Of a stretch of DNA of 36,394 bases, positions 1-7,586 are shown piece by piece (positions within the stretch are counted from its first letter, which is position 1; each line of letters begins with the position of its first letter). Source of the stretch: Natrialbaceae archaeon (GTDB taxonomy: Archaea > Halobacteriota > Halobacteria > Halobacteriales > Natrialbaceae); the NCBI GenBank assembly GCA_003559215.1, contig PWMF01000178.1, positions 1 through 36,394 of the forward strand, read 5' to 3'. The translations under genes and the position numbers were made by a program. A model generated the notes under the pieces. The model saw only the letters and a list, made by a program, of their open reading frames with translations, had not been told where the DNA came from and did no database searches.

Positions 1-853
1 CCGCCCCGCCCTGGTGGTGGCGCTTCCACTCGCCGTCGTGACCGACCGCGGTGTACGCCTCGCGGATCGAGTCGAAGACGTCGCCGGCCGTCCCCCCCTC
101 CGTCGCGGCCTCCCGGGTCGCCGCCAGCGCGGTCGCCTCGACGCGGGCCGCAGCCCGGTGGCGCTCTCCCAGCCAGTCCGGCGGATCGAATGCGACGGCG
201 CGGGTGCAGCTGGCGTGTAATCCGCCGCGTTCGGCCGTCACCGAGACCAGCGCGTAGTCGCCGAGTTCGGCCTCGGTGGGTGTGTAGTGACGATACCGTT
301 GGGCGCGCTCGCTCCCGCCGGCGAGGGCGACGGGCGCCTCGATCCCGCGGGCCGAGAGCCCGACCCGCAGCGCCGAGGTGACCTCGCGTTCGGTGTCGTC
401 GGGCTCGAGCTCTCGACAGACTGACTCGAGGACCGTCGCCGTCTCCCGGCCGAGTTCGCGGTAGCGCTCGCGGTCGCGGTCGGTCAGGGGCTGGCGAAGC
501 TCCGTGGCGTCGACGCCCTCGAGTCCAGGGACGTCGATGTCGGCAGCCGCCTCCTCGCCCGCGGTTCTATCCGCGATCGCATCGGCGAGCGAGTCGGCGT
601 ACCAGGGAAACTGCTCGACTGTGACGTCCTCGAGGTCGGGAAGCTCCTCGGCTGCGATGCGGTCGGCCTCGATGTTGTCGGTCAGCACGCTGAACTCGCC
701 GTCGAAGCCGACGGCCGCGACGCCGGCGTCGCCCTCGCGGTCAACGACGTTGTTCCCGCCGGTGAGCCAAGCGAAGGTGTTCGGCCGGGCGAACCAGATC
801 GAGTCGAGGTCGCGGGCCTCGAGGTGGCGCTCAAGTCGCTCGCGTTTGTTCAT
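1..853 (-). CDS. M24-family (Xaa-Pro dipeptidase-like) metallopeptidase, partial
   Basis: The gene reads leftward from an ATG at 853 and runs off the left edge, so about 284 N-terminal residues are visible without a stop. The start reads MNKRERLERHLEARDL. It is followed by a creatinase-type N-terminal domain (SIWFARPNTFAWLTGGNNVV) and then the beginning of a pita-bread catalytic domain. Near the window edge the chain reads YRHYTPTEAELGDYALVSVT and WKRHHQGG; the HHQGG step is typical of M24-family proteins in archaea. Known members cleave Xaa-Pro dipeptides or act on related amide bonds with two metal ions. The C-terminal metal ligands lie outside the window, so activity cannot be judged. The gene is divergent from ctaA, 139 nt away. 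The family call is fairly firm, the substrate unknown. Confidence 0.8.
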   Translation of the reverse strand, partial: MNKRERLERHLEARDLDSIWFARPNTFAWLTGGNNVVDREGDAGVAAVGFDGEFSVLTDNIEADRIAAEELPDLEDVTVEQFPWYADSLADAIADRTAGEEAAADIDVPGLEGVDATELRQPLTDRDRERYRELGRETATVLESVCRELEPDDTEREVTSALRVGLSARGIEAPVALAGGSERAQRYRHYTPTEAELGDYALVSVTAERGGLHASCTRAVAFDPPDWLGERHRAAARVEATALAATREAATEGGTAGDVFDSIREAYTAVGHDGEWKRHHQGGA

Positions 854-950
854 GTCGGGCGCTGGTGAGGGCGAGTCTTGAATGCGACGAACCGGTTCGG
901 CTCGAGCCGGGCGAACGGCGCGAATCCACCCGGGACCGGGTTCGACTCGG

Positions 951-964
951 GCAATCTAAATACG
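951..964 (+). promoter_or_regulatory. TATA-type promoter for heme A synthase
   Basis: An AT-rich patch, CAATCTAAATACGG, lies about 30-40 nt before the GTG at 993 in otherwise GC-rich DNA. An archaeal promoter here would start RNA about 25 nt downstream, a few bases before that GTG. This supports 993, rather than the GTG at 966, as the start. Confidence 0.5.
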
Positions 965-992
965 GGTGGTCCTAACCCCCGCCAGAACGCCC

Positions 993-1865
993 GTGTCGAC
1001 TCACAGCCACACCTCCGGTCTCCGATTTCGCTCGTTGATCGCTCGCGTTGGCTTCCCGCACCTGCTCGCGGCGACGCTGACGCTGGTCGCGGCGACGATC
1101 CTGCTCGGCGTCGCGGCGAAGGCAACCGGTGCGGGGCTCGCCTGCGAGGCGAACTGGCCCCAGTGCGACGCCGGTCCGTACAACCTCCTGCCCGCGAACC
1201 TGCCGAGTTTCTACGAGTGGATCCACCGCTTCGTCGCGATGTTCGCCGGCTTCGCCATCATCGGCTCCGCGGTCGCGGCCTGGCGCTCGCCGTCGATCGA
1301 CCGGCGAGTCACGGCGCTCGTCGTCGCCGGGATGATTCTGACACCGATCCAGGTCGTCCTGGGTCGCGAGACGGTCACCCAGTACACGATGGACATCCTC
1401 TCCCTGCACTTCTGGACCGCGGTCCTGATCTTCTCGATGTTCGTCGTCGCGACCGCGCTCGTCTGGTCGGAGTCCCTGCGGACGAGTCACGTCACCGCGG
1501 CACTGGGGCTCGGGCTCCTGGCCCTGCCCGTTCACGTCGCGCTCAGCCCGACCGACCTGAGCCTCGTCTCGAGCTACTCGCCGACGGTCCAGCTACTCCA
1601 GTACGGCGTCGCCCTCGCCCTGCTGGCGTCGGTGATCGTCGCCGTGCTGGTCGCCCGGTGGCGCTTCGATGATTCGGTCCTGCTGGGGCTACTCTCGGTC
1701 TCGGCGGTTCTGGCGCTGGTCGTCACCTACCTCGGCCGACAGGCAGTGATGACTTACAGCCCGCTGCTGGACGATCTCTATCTTGCCACCGCGCTCGCGC
1801 TGGTCGTCGCCTTCGCCGTCGGGATCTGGCGGAGCCGATCCGCAACCGGCGCTCGAGACGTCTGA
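993..1865 (+). CDS. ctaA: COX15/CtaA-family heme A synthase
   Basis: This is a 290-residue, very hydrophobic protein with about eight predicted membrane helices, the usual size for prokaryotic CtaA. It converts heme O to heme A for cytochrome oxidase, inside the cell membrane. Family features visible are the first helix running into a loop with two cysteines (GLACEANWPQC), the EWIHRFVAM heme-ligand histidine on the next helix, the LSLHFWTAVLIF histidine, and a second half containing LPVHVALSP. The reading frame is open from a GTG at 966. The GTG at 993 (giving MSTHSHTSG) is preferred because the TATA element at 951-964 suits a leaderless or very short leader. It converges on the DUF457-type gene, with a T-rich stretch between them. 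Confidence 0.88.
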   Translation: MSTHSHTSGLRFRSLIARVGFPHLLAATLTLVAATILLGVAAKATGAGLACEANWPQCDAGPYNLLPANLPSFYEWIHRFVAMFAGFAIIGSAVAAWRSPSIDRRVTALVVAGMILTPIQVVLGRETVTQYTMDILSLHFWTAVLIFSMFVVATALVWSESLRTSHVTAALGLGLLALPVHVALSPTDLSLVSSYSPTVQLLQYGVALALLASVIVAVLVARWRFDDSVLLGLLSVSAVLALVVTYLGRQAVMTYSPLLDDLYLATALALVVAFAVGIWRSRSATGARDV

Positions 1866-1902
1866 TCGCGTTCCTCTCGCTTTTCGGTCGTCGAGAGGAC
1901 GG

Positions 1903-1912
1903 GTTTGTTTTT
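1903..1912 (+). terminator. T-rich terminator-like tract after ctaA
   Basis: TTTGTTTTTG lies about 40 nt after the ctaA stop, between two convergent genes. Archaeal RNA polymerase commonly stops at such T-tracts. There is no strong hairpin, so the call rests only on composition and position. Confidence 0.4.
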
Positions 1913-1915
1913 GAT

Positions 1916-2407
1916 CTATCCGATCGTGACCACGACTCCCGCAGCGACGGCCGTCGCCGCGATACCGGCGAGAAGCAACGCGTAGTTCGCCACCGGGCTC
2001 TTCGCGGGCGTCGCGTTCAGCGTGTACCGTCGCCTCGAGACGGGCCAGAACGGCCTGATCCCCATCGGCGTCAGCGCGTCCGCGAGCAGGTGCGAGCCGA
2101 TCGAGAGCGATCCGACGAGGAAGGCAAAGCCGACGAACGCGACGTCGACGAACGGCGACGCGGCCTCGACGAGAACGGCGGCGGCCGCAGCGAGAGCGGC
2201 ACCGACCAGCACCGCGAAAAGGAGGGTGTGGGTCGGCCCGCGGTGGGCGATCAGCGGGAGCCGATGATCGACGTCGGGGAGCGTCGACAGCGAGACGCAG
2301 ACGGCTCCGCCGACGATCGCCGCGGCCTCGAAGCCAGCGAGGGCGACGGCGGCACCGATCGGCGCGTACGCGAGCAGGGCAGCGCCGTAGTGACCGTACT
2401 GGTACAT
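1916..2407 (-). CDS. DUF457/YdjM-type membrane-bound metal-dependent hydrolase
   Basis: This 163-residue membrane protein starts MYQYGHYGAALLAYAP. It carries the conserved polar motifs of the YdjM/DUF457 family: LPDVDHRLPLIAHRGPTHT around residues 45-65, and GSHLLADALTPMGIRPFWP after the second hydrophobic block. In the wider family these Asp/His clusters are read as a membrane-embedded metal site. E. coli YdjM is LexA-controlled, but a precise reaction is not known. The frame stays open upstream, but the ATG at 2407 is chosen. It begins exactly at the family N-terminus and has a TATA-like AACTTATCAA about 28 nt upstream on the minus strand (around 2430-2439). Function remains general. Confidence 0.82.
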   Translation of the reverse strand: MYQYGHYGAALLAYAPIGAAVALAGFEAAAIVGGAVCVSLSTLPDVDHRLPLIAHRGPTHTLLFAVLVGAALAAAAAVLVEAASPFVDVAFVGFAFLVGSLSIGSHLLADALTPMGIRPFWPVSRRRYTLNATPAKSPVANYALLLAGIAATAVAAGVVVTIG

Positions 2408-2513
2408 CCGGGGTAACTGGTTCCCGATCGTTGATAAGTTCTCCCCTCGAACGCCTCGAGTCGGTCGCGCCCAACCGCGGTCGTTATGCGATCCGAACCC
2501 CTCAGTACGGGGC

Positions 2514-3143
2514 GTGCAAAACGTCACCGACAGGACGAGCAACCCGTTCGGCATGCGACCGCCCTTCGATCGAAGCCCTCCCGGTGACCGGCCCGCCGTC
2601 TTCGGCTACGGCGATGCCAACGCGGACTTCCACCTGATCGGCAACCACCCCGGCGTCCACGGGGGTGCCGACACGGGCGTCCCCTTCACCGCTCCCGAGG
2701 CTGAGCCGCTGATGGACGTCCTCCGCGAGGTCGGCTTCGCGAACGGGCCGCCGAACGAACCCGTCTTCGAGAACCTGTTCGCCAGCTACGTCCACATGTG
2801 CACGCTACCGGCCGGCGAGACGCCGACCGACCGGGAGTACGACGATCTCGAGCGCTACTTCGACGCCGAGTTGCGCGCGATCAACGCCCACATCCTCATG
2901 CCCGTCGGCGAGCGCGCGACCGACCGCATCCTCGAGGGGTACACCACGCAGCGAGACCGGATCTCCCTCGAGATGTCCGCGCTACACGCCACGGAGATCC
3001 GCGGCCGAGGCTTTCTGGTCGTCCCGATCAGGGAGCCCGGCGAGTGGGAGGATACGGAACGGGAGGCGCTCGTCGCGCGCCTCGAGGCGATCCTCGGGCG
3101 GGACTACCGCCAGACGAAGGGCGTCGCGACGCTGGTCGGTTAA
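2514..3143 (+). CDS. uracil-DNA glycosylase family protein
   Basis: This 209-residue protein has the layout of the uracil-DNA glycosylase superfamily. An N-terminal motif, FGYGDANADFHLIGNHPGVH followed by TGVPF, resembles the 'GE.P...viG..PG..Ed..G.pF' water-activating loop. Further on, NAHILMPVGERATDRIL matches the strand and helix that precede the second motif. Such enzymes remove uracil from DNA for base excision repair. No iron-sulfur cysteine quartet is visible, so it is not a typical family 4/5 enzyme. The start is a GTG with TTATGC about 27 nt upstream. Its stop overlaps the stop of the convergent polymerase IV gene by 4 nt. Superfamily is likely; glycosylase activity is inferred. Confidence 0.72.
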   Translation: MQNVTDRTSNPFGMRPPFDRSPPGDRPAVFGYGDANADFHLIGNHPGVHGGADTGVPFTAPEAEPLMDVLREVGFANGPPNEPVFENLFASYVHMCTLPAGETPTDREYDDLERYFDAELRAINAHILMPVGERATDRILEGYTTQRDRISLEMSALHATEIRGRGFLVVPIREPGEWEDTEREALVARLEAILGRDYRQTKGVATLVG

Positions 3144-4411
3144 AAATCGAAGAGCGACGACTGTTCCTCATCGGGATTCGAGCGGTCGCCCGCCTCGGCG
3201 TCGGAGCGCGATGCAGGATCAGCGTCGCCGGGCGTCCCCGCCCAGCCGTCGAGGCTGGTCTGATCGGCCGCGGCGAACTCGAGGTTCGCGACCCTGACGC
3301 CGACTTTCCTGACGGGGTCGCGCTCGAACTCCGCGAACAGCTCCCGAGCGATCTCCTCGACCAGTTCCGGCTCGTCGATCGGGCCGGGCAGCGATCGCTC
3401 GCGGGTGTTGACCTCGAAGGGGGGTTCGACGGCCTTGACGCCGACGGTCCGGTACAGGGCGCCCTCCCGTCGGGCGCGATCGGCCACCGCGGCCGCCAGC
3501 GTCTCGATCTGTTCGTACTTCGGGCCGGGCTCGCTGACGGGTTCGGCGAACGCCGACTCCCGGGAGAAGCTCTTGGGATCCCCCTTCGGCTCGACCCGGC
3601 GGTCGTCGTCGCCCCGGGCGCGGTCGTACAGCTCCCGGCCGCGCTCGCCGAAGCGTTCGACCAGGGGTTCGGGATCCGCGGCCGCGACGTCGCCCGCGGT
3701 CTCGAGGTCCATCTCCCGGAGTTCCCGGGCTGTGACGGGGCCGACGCCGTGGAGCAGGTCGACCTCGAGCGGGGCCAGAAACTCGCTGAGCTCGCCCGGT
3801 CGGACGACGGTCAGCCCGTCGGGTTTGTCGAAGTCGCTGGCGATCTTCGCGGCGCTCATCGTCGGGGCGGCCCCGACGCTGACGACGATACCGACCTCCC
3901 GACGGATGCGATCTTTGACGTGGCGGGCGAAGCCGTCGGCGACCTCCCAGGCGGTCCGGTCGGTGACCTCGAGGTAGGCCTCGTCGATGCTGACCTCGCG
4001 GACGACGTCGGCGCAGTCGTGCAGAATCTCCTGGACGTCACTCGCGACTGACTCGTAGTAGTCCAGGTCGACGGGACGGTAGTGGCCGGTGTCGGCGGGC
4101 TCGAGGTCGGGATCGTAGTCGTCCGCGTCCGGGCTCAGGGCCGCGCGGCGGGGAAGTCGCTCGAGGGCCGTCGAGATCGCCTGCGCGCTCTCGACGCCGA
4201 ACTCGCGGGCCTCGTAGCTAGCGGTCGCGACGGCCCCGTTCGTCTCGCCGGGCTCGTACCCCATCCCGACGACGACGGGTTCGCCCCGTAACTCGGGCTC
4301 GCGCAGCCGCTCGCAGGCGGCGTAGAAACAATCCGCGTCGACGTGGAGGACGATGGGATCCTCCTCGTCCTCCTCGTCCTCGATGCCGGGAAGTCGCGGC
4401 CCGTCTGCCAT
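3140..4411 (-). CDS. dinB: DNA polymerase IV (Y-family translesion polymerase)
   Basis: This 423-residue Y-family polymerase copies across damaged DNA. The palm motifs are clear: HVDADCFYAACE with catalytic Asp25, and SIDEAYLEVT with Asp143-Glu144. They are followed by KIASDFDKPDGLTVV and the helix-hairpin-helix region LLHGVGPVTARELREM. The little-finger domain follows (RTVGVKAVEPPFEV). After an acidic linker the protein ends QSSLFDF, a good PCNA-interacting peptide (Q-x-x-hydrophobic-x-x-aromatic class). An acidic N-terminal extension of about 18 residues is typical of haloarchaea. It converges on a UDG-family gene with a 4-nt overlap. An inverted repeat lies 32-47 nt upstream of the start. 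Confidence 0.95.
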   Translation of the reverse strand: MADGPRLPGIEDEEDEEDPIVLHVDADCFYAACERLREPELRGEPVVVGMGYEPGETNGAVATASYEAREFGVESAQAISTALERLPRRAALSPDADDYDPDLEPADTGHYRPVDLDYYESVASDVQEILHDCADVVREVSIDEAYLEVTDRTAWEVADGFARHVKDRIRREVGIVVSVGAAPTMSAAKIASDFDKPDGLTVVRPGELSEFLAPLEVDLLHGVGPVTARELREMDLETAGDVAAADPEPLVERFGERGRELYDRARGDDDRRVEPKGDPKSFSRESAFAEPVSEPGPKYEQIETLAAAVADRARREGALYRTVGVKAVEPPFEVNTRERSLPGPIDEPELVEEIARELFAEFERDPVRKVGVRVANLEFAAADQTSLDGWAGTPGDADPASRSDAEAGDRSNPDEEQSSLFDF

Positions 4412-4442
4412 TCACTCGAGAGTTCGGGCGGACGGTTGTGAA

Positions 4443-4458
4443 CGTTGCGCCCGCAACG
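4443..4458. repeat. 7-bp inverted repeat upstream of dinB
   Basis: CGTTGCG-CC-CGCAACG is a perfect 7-bp inverted repeat with a 2-nt centre. It lies between the end of the 56-codon ORF (stop at 4495) and the dinB start at 4411. It could be an operator just above the dinB promoter or a transcription-end hairpin for the small gene. The sequence alone does not decide. Confidence 0.5.
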
Positions 4459-4494
4459 AGGGGCCAACGGGACTCGAATCGGTAGCTCGAGCGC

Positions 4495-4665
4495 TCAGTC
4501 GGCCGCCGGTACGGGCGTCTCCGTCGGAACGGACGTCGGCTCCGAGCGGGACAGCGAGACGGCGATGGCGGGCGCCCCGAGCGCGAGGTAGACGACGAAC
4601 CCGCCGAATCCCCCGAGCCCGCGGATGCCGGCCGCGGCCGAGTCGGACGGCTCGCCGCCCGACAT
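4495..4665 (-). CDS. 56-residue single-span membrane protein
   Basis: A short ORF begins MSGGEPSDSAAAGIRGLGG, continues with one hydrophobic helix (FGGFVVYLALGAPAIAVSL) and ends in a Thr/Pro-rich tail. It begins one base after the stop of the 46-residue ORF upstream (TGA-G-ATG), so the two are probably translated from one mRNA. A strong TATA element serves the pair. No family is recognised. Small one-helix proteins of this kind are often accessory subunits of membrane enzymes, but nothing nearby shows which. The tight coupling and shared promoter make it a likely real gene. Confidence 0.6.
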   Translation of the reverse strand: MSGGEPSDSAAAGIRGLGGFGGFVVYLALGAPAIAVSLSRSEPTSVPTETPVPAAD

Positions 4666-4666
4666 C

Positions 4667-4807
4667 TCAGATACTCACCTCGGGGTCCGGATCGCCGGTG
4701 CGGTCGGAATCGAGGGTCGCCAGCTCCCGGCCGCTCGATCGATCCGACTCGAGCAACAGACCGTGGTGAAATCCGCTCGGAACGCAGTCGAACGATTCGT
4801 GATACAT
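4667..4807 (-). CDS. 46-residue conserved-looking small protein, first gene of a two-gene unit
   Basis: The ORF starts MYHESFDCVPSGFHHGLLLE, contains one cysteine and several histidines (C8, H14, H15), and ends in an acidic stretch. The best evidence is its promoter: ATTATACT on the minus strand at 4832-4838, about 27 nt before the ATG, the normal spacing for a leaderless haloarchaeal mRNA. A 12-nt inverted repeat sits just upstream of that box. The stop is one base from the next ATG. I do not recognise the family. A Cys/His metal site is possible but not shown. Confidence 0.58.
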   Translation of the reverse strand: MYHESFDCVPSGFHHGLLLESDRSSGRELATLDSDRTGDPDPEVSI

Positions 4808-4831
4808 GTTCTACCCACATTGGCCTAAAGA

Positions 4832-4838
4832 GTATAAT
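4832..4838 (-). promoter_or_regulatory. TATA box of the two-gene small-protein unit
   Basis: Minus-strand ATTATAC lies 25-31 nt upstream of the ATG at 4807. It is among the clearest TATA boxes in the window and indicates leaderless transcription of the 46- and 56-residue ORFs. Confidence 0.65.
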
Positions 4839-4844
4839 GATGTC

Positions 4845-4856
4845 TGTTTACAAACA
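4845..4856. promoter_or_regulatory. 12-nt inverted repeat, candidate operator
   Basis: TGTTT-AC-AAACA lies 7-18 nt upstream of the TATA box at 4832-4838, just beyond where the BRE would be. This is a natural place for a dimeric regulator to bind. The regulator is unknown. Confidence 0.45.
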
Positions 4857-5033
4857 TCCAGTATTAGGGAGTGGCGCACTGCGGGCGTAGCATCTCCAAT
4901 CGGATAGGGTCTGTATTAGGATCTTTATTCGAATCCGACGAGGAGTGAGTGGACGAGTATCCGCCCTCGAGCGCGGGCTCGAGACGCGGCCGAAAGCTCG
5001 AGGGGTTCGCGCGAGAGTGGAAAACGAGACCGC

Positions 5034-5420
5034 ATGCACCGACCGACCGAGGGCGAGAGCCACGCGTTCGAGCGCACGTTCACGACCGAGGAGGTTCGGC
5101 AGTTTGCCGAGCTCTCGCGGGACACCCAGCCCCGTCACACCGAACCCGACGAGGAGGGACGGCTGCTGGTCCACGGCCTGCTGACGGCGACGCTGCCGAC
5201 GAAGATCGGGGGCGACCTCGAGGTGCTGGCCTCCTCGATGACCTTCGAGTTCCGCCGACCGGTGTACACCGGGGAACGGATCGTCTGTACGTGGAGCTAC
5301 GAGCGCGTCGACGAGCGCGAGGATCGGTACGACCTCGTCGCGGCCGTCGACTGCGAGAACGACGCCGGAGAGACGGTGTTGTCGGCGACCGTCGAGGGGT
5401 TGATCTGGAAGGAGCGGTAG
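5034..5420 (+). CDS. MaoC-like hotdog-fold (R)-hydratase domain protein
   Basis: This 128-residue single-domain protein has the MaoC dehydratase layout: FTTEEVRQFAELSRDTQPRH, then LLVHGLLTATLPTKIGG in place of the usual 'G.....l.s' helix, then FEFRRPVYTGERIVC and the final strand TVLSATVEGLIWKE. Family members hydrate trans-2-enoyl-CoA or bind acyl thioesters. The canonical catalytic Asp/His pair normally appears as 'D.NPIH'. Here the site reads DTQPRH, keeping Asp and His with two changes between. No other acyl-CoA gene is near, so the substrate is unknown. The ATG at 5034 is the only start candidate I see in this frame. A TATA-like TTTATT near 4923 would leave a leader of roughly 85 nt. Confidence 0.8.
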   Translation: MHRPTEGESHAFERTFTTEEVRQFAELSRDTQPRHTEPDEEGRLLVHGLLTATLPTKIGGDLEVLASSMTFEFRRPVYTGERIVCTWSYERVDEREDRYDLVAAVDCENDAGETVLSATVEGLIWKER

Positions 5421-5510
5421 TTACCGTCGGGCTCGAGCGGATCGCGGTCGGTGGCTCGAGAGTCGAAATCGATCGACTCGAGAGAGGTGTCCGATCGGCG
5501 CAAGGGGTCG

Positions 5511-5834
5511 TCAGTTGTACCCGCGCCAGCGGTGGCCACACTCCGTACACTTGAAGAATCGGGTCGGCGGTTCGTCGGCCGAGGCGGTCTGCTTGAGGGT
5601 GTACCACGCCTCCTGGGTGCCACACTCGTCGCAGACGACGTCGGTCGCTTTAGGCTTGCCCTCGAAGTTCGCGTCCTCGCTGGACTCGATTATTTCGTCG
5701 TCGGTCTGGGACTCGGTCGTGACGAACTCGCTTTCGGCCTCGCGGTCGCGCTCGCTCGAGGCGCCGCAGTTCGAACAGACCATGCGGTCGCCGTCGGCTT
5801 TCATCATCGAGCCGCAGTCGTCGCAGAACTGCAT
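5511..5834 (-). CDS. tfs: transcription factor S (TFIIS-like RNA cleavage factor)
   Basis: This 107-residue protein has two zinc ribbons. The N-terminal one is FCDDCGSMM with VCSNCG (residues 4-23). The C-terminal one is CDECGTQEAWYT with FFKCTECGHRWRGYN (68-107). They are joined by an acidic linker. The C-terminal ribbon carries the TFIIS hairpin with the acidic pair Asp87-Glu88, which reaches into RNA polymerase and stimulates cleavage of backtracked RNA. The usual 'QTRSADEP' reads QTASADEP here, with Ala84 in the Arg position. Length and order match archaeal TFS. The GTCCG-CACGTA-CGGAC inverted repeat lies immediately before the start codon. Confidence 0.93.
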   Translation of the reverse strand: MQFCDDCGSMMKADGDRMVCSNCGASSERDREAESEFVTTESQTDDEIIESSEDANFEGKPKATDVVCDECGTQEAWYTLKQTASADEPPTRFFKCTECGHRWRGYN

Positions 5835-6101
5835 GTCCGCACGTACGGACGTACAGCGACAAAACTCCCTCGCTCGGACACCGTGACACCCAACTCAGCA
5901 GTTAATCGGAGTATGGCTCTCTCGCTCTCGATCCTGACCCTGTCGAGTACCGCTGCCCTGTTACGGCGACCGCTCGCGTAGCGTCCGCCGCTCAGCCCGC
6001 TCGTGGACACTCGTTCAGCAGTGGTACGGCGTTTAATTCCTTTAACAAGCCAATGAGGGTGGTAGACAGAACTATCCATCCTCTCGGTCTGCTCTCACGG
6101 G

Positions 6102-6440
6102 ATGGCACCTCCCCGTCCGGATGACGACAGCAGTACCGACCCGATTCGTCGGAAATCGATGCTGTTCTGCTGGGAGTGCGACCACGCGAGTCCGATCGAG
6201 GAAGAATGGGTGGTCCACGCATGCGGCGACTACGTCCAGTATGCGTGTCCACGCTGTGGCACGGCCCTCACCGAACGTCCACGTTCGGAAACCGTTCCCG
6301 CAGTTCGCAGACGGCCGGCAGAACGTGTCGCGGCTTCGTGGGGACACGTGCTCCGATCGTCCGCCGAACTCTGGCGCACGTCGTTTGCTATCGGAACCGG
6401 GAGCATCACCCCGAACGCTGACCGCTGTGACTGTCGGTGA
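6102..6440 (+). CDS. small zinc-ribbon protein (haloarchaeal DUF8106-like)
   Basis: This 112-residue protein has a basic start (RRKSMLFCWECDHASPIEEEW) and a second cysteine pair (YACPRCGTALTERPR). That gives a C-x2-C...C-x2-C zinc ribbon within residues about 23-52. The rest is an Arg-rich, probably helical tail (VAASWGHVLRSSAELWRTS). The pattern of a short ribbon followed by an amphipathic tail is common in haloarchaeal proteins of unknown role. My match to DUF8106 is from memory and should be checked. AACTATCC lies about 27 nt upstream of the ATG at 6102. An internal ATG at 6159 would also keep the whole ribbon. Confidence 0.68.
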   Translation: MAPPRPDDDSSTDPIRRKSMLFCWECDHASPIEEEWVVHACGDYVQYACPRCGTALTERPRSETVPAVRRRPAERVAASWGHVLRSSAELWRTSFAIGTGSITPNADRCDCR

Positions 6441-6526
6441 TGCGGCGGGTAGTCGAACTCTGTCGGTGAGAGGAACCACACGCGCATTCTGAAAAGACTG
6501 CGCCCCGTCTACCAGCCGAGATCAAC

Positions 6527-7504
6527 TCACCGTTCCGCCTCGACCCTCGCCCCCGCCGTCGCCGCAGCCGAGAGGACGACCTCGCCGCCGAACCCGCCGT
6601 CCTCGAGTGCGTCCTCGGCCGCCGACCTGGCCTCCGGCGCATGGTCGGCGTCAGTCAGCCCGTAGACGACCGGACCCCAGGAGGACTGGCCGACGCCCGT
6701 GAGAACGGGACAGTCCTCGAGGGTCGCGACGAGCTCGCCCGCGGGCGGGCGGAAGACCCCGCCCTGGGCGTCGGCGTACCAGGAGCCGTTCTTGCGACCG
6801 ATCTCGGCAACGGCCTCGCCGAAGGCCTCGAGACGGCCCTCGGCCGCGGCGGGAAGCAGCTTGCGGGTGACCACACCAGCGAGCTCGTCGGCGACCGCGG
6901 GGTCGGCTCTCTCGACGACCGCGCGCATGCTGGCGTCCTCGTTCTCGCCGCTGCGTCCAGGGTCGGCGTCGGGAACGACGATCAGAAAGCGCCAGTCCTC
7001 GGGCAGGCCGTGGCGGGCGACGACCGGGGGGACCGTCCAGTCGCCCTCCGCGGGCGGGTCGGTCGTGAACCGGCTCGTCGGGTGGCCGGCGTCGACGACG
7101 AACCCGCCGTCCTCGAAGGTCGCGACGCCGATTCCGCTGCGTCCGCCCCGGCCCATCGCGGGCGCCAGTTCGCGGACCCGGAGCTCGAGGCCGTGCGCCC
7201 GAGCAGTCGCCGCGAGCACGGCGAGTGCGAGCTGAGTGCCGCTTCCGAGGCCGACGTGGCGAGGGAGTCGCTCCTCGAGGACGACGTCGACACCCGGAAC
7301 CGCCAGGACGTCGACGGCTCGCCGGGCGTACTCCTCGAGGAGCGAGTCCGACGCCGCGACCGTCGAGGCGGGCTCGGCGGTGACGGTTACCCGTGGCTGC
7401 TCGAGGCCGACACCGATGCCACCATAGAGGCGTCGCCGGGCGAGCGAGAGGTTCTGAAAGCCGATGTGGAGGCGCGCACCCGCGCTGACGGTCGCCTGTC
7501 CCAT
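6527..7504 (-). CDS. beta-ribofuranosylaminobenzene 5'-phosphate synthase family protein (GHMP fold)
   Basis: This 325-residue GHMP-superfamily protein starts MGQATVSAGARLHIGFQNLS. The ATP/phosphate loop reads RHVGLGSGTQLALAVLAATA, followed by RGGRSGIGVATFEDGGFVVD, and ends GVGQSSWGPVVYGLTD. This motif set is that of RFAP synthase-like proteins, which in methanogens join PRPP and 4-hydroxybenzoate (or pABA) in tetrahydromethanopterin synthesis. Haloarchaea have homologues, but their product is not certain, so I give no symbol. The frame is open to 7555. The ATG at 7504 is chosen because it fits the family N-terminus. It lies 82 nt after, and on the same strand as, the AbrB-PhoU gene. Confidence 0.85.
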   Translation of the reverse strand: MGQATVSAGARLHIGFQNLSLARRRLYGGIGVGLEQPRVTVTAEPASTVAASDSLLEEYARRAVDVLAVPGVDVVLEERLPRHVGLGSGTQLALAVLAATARAHGLELRVRELAPAMGRGGRSGIGVATFEDGGFVVDAGHPTSRFTTDPPAEGDWTVPPVVARHGLPEDWRFLIVVPDADPGRSGENEDASMRAVVERADPAVADELAGVVTRKLLPAAAEGRLEAFGEAVAEIGRKNGSWYADAQGGVFRPPAGELVATLEDCPVLTGVGQSSWGPVVYGLTDADHAPEARSAAEDALEDGGFGGEVVLSAAATAGARVEAER

Positions 7505-7586
7505 TGCTGTCCCGCCGTAGGAATCCGTCCGGGAAGGGGGTTTCGACGCTGGCAACGACTGACGGCGGTCACAAGCCGACGGTCGA

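Noticed and set aside
4464-4484. GGGACTCGAATC-like sequence resembling a tRNA T-arm
   Set aside because: No matching acceptor stem, anticodon arm or D-arm surrounds it.
5804-6079. 91-residue minus-strand frame upstream of tfs
   Set aside because: It overlaps the tfs start and promoter area, is basic, and shows no motif.
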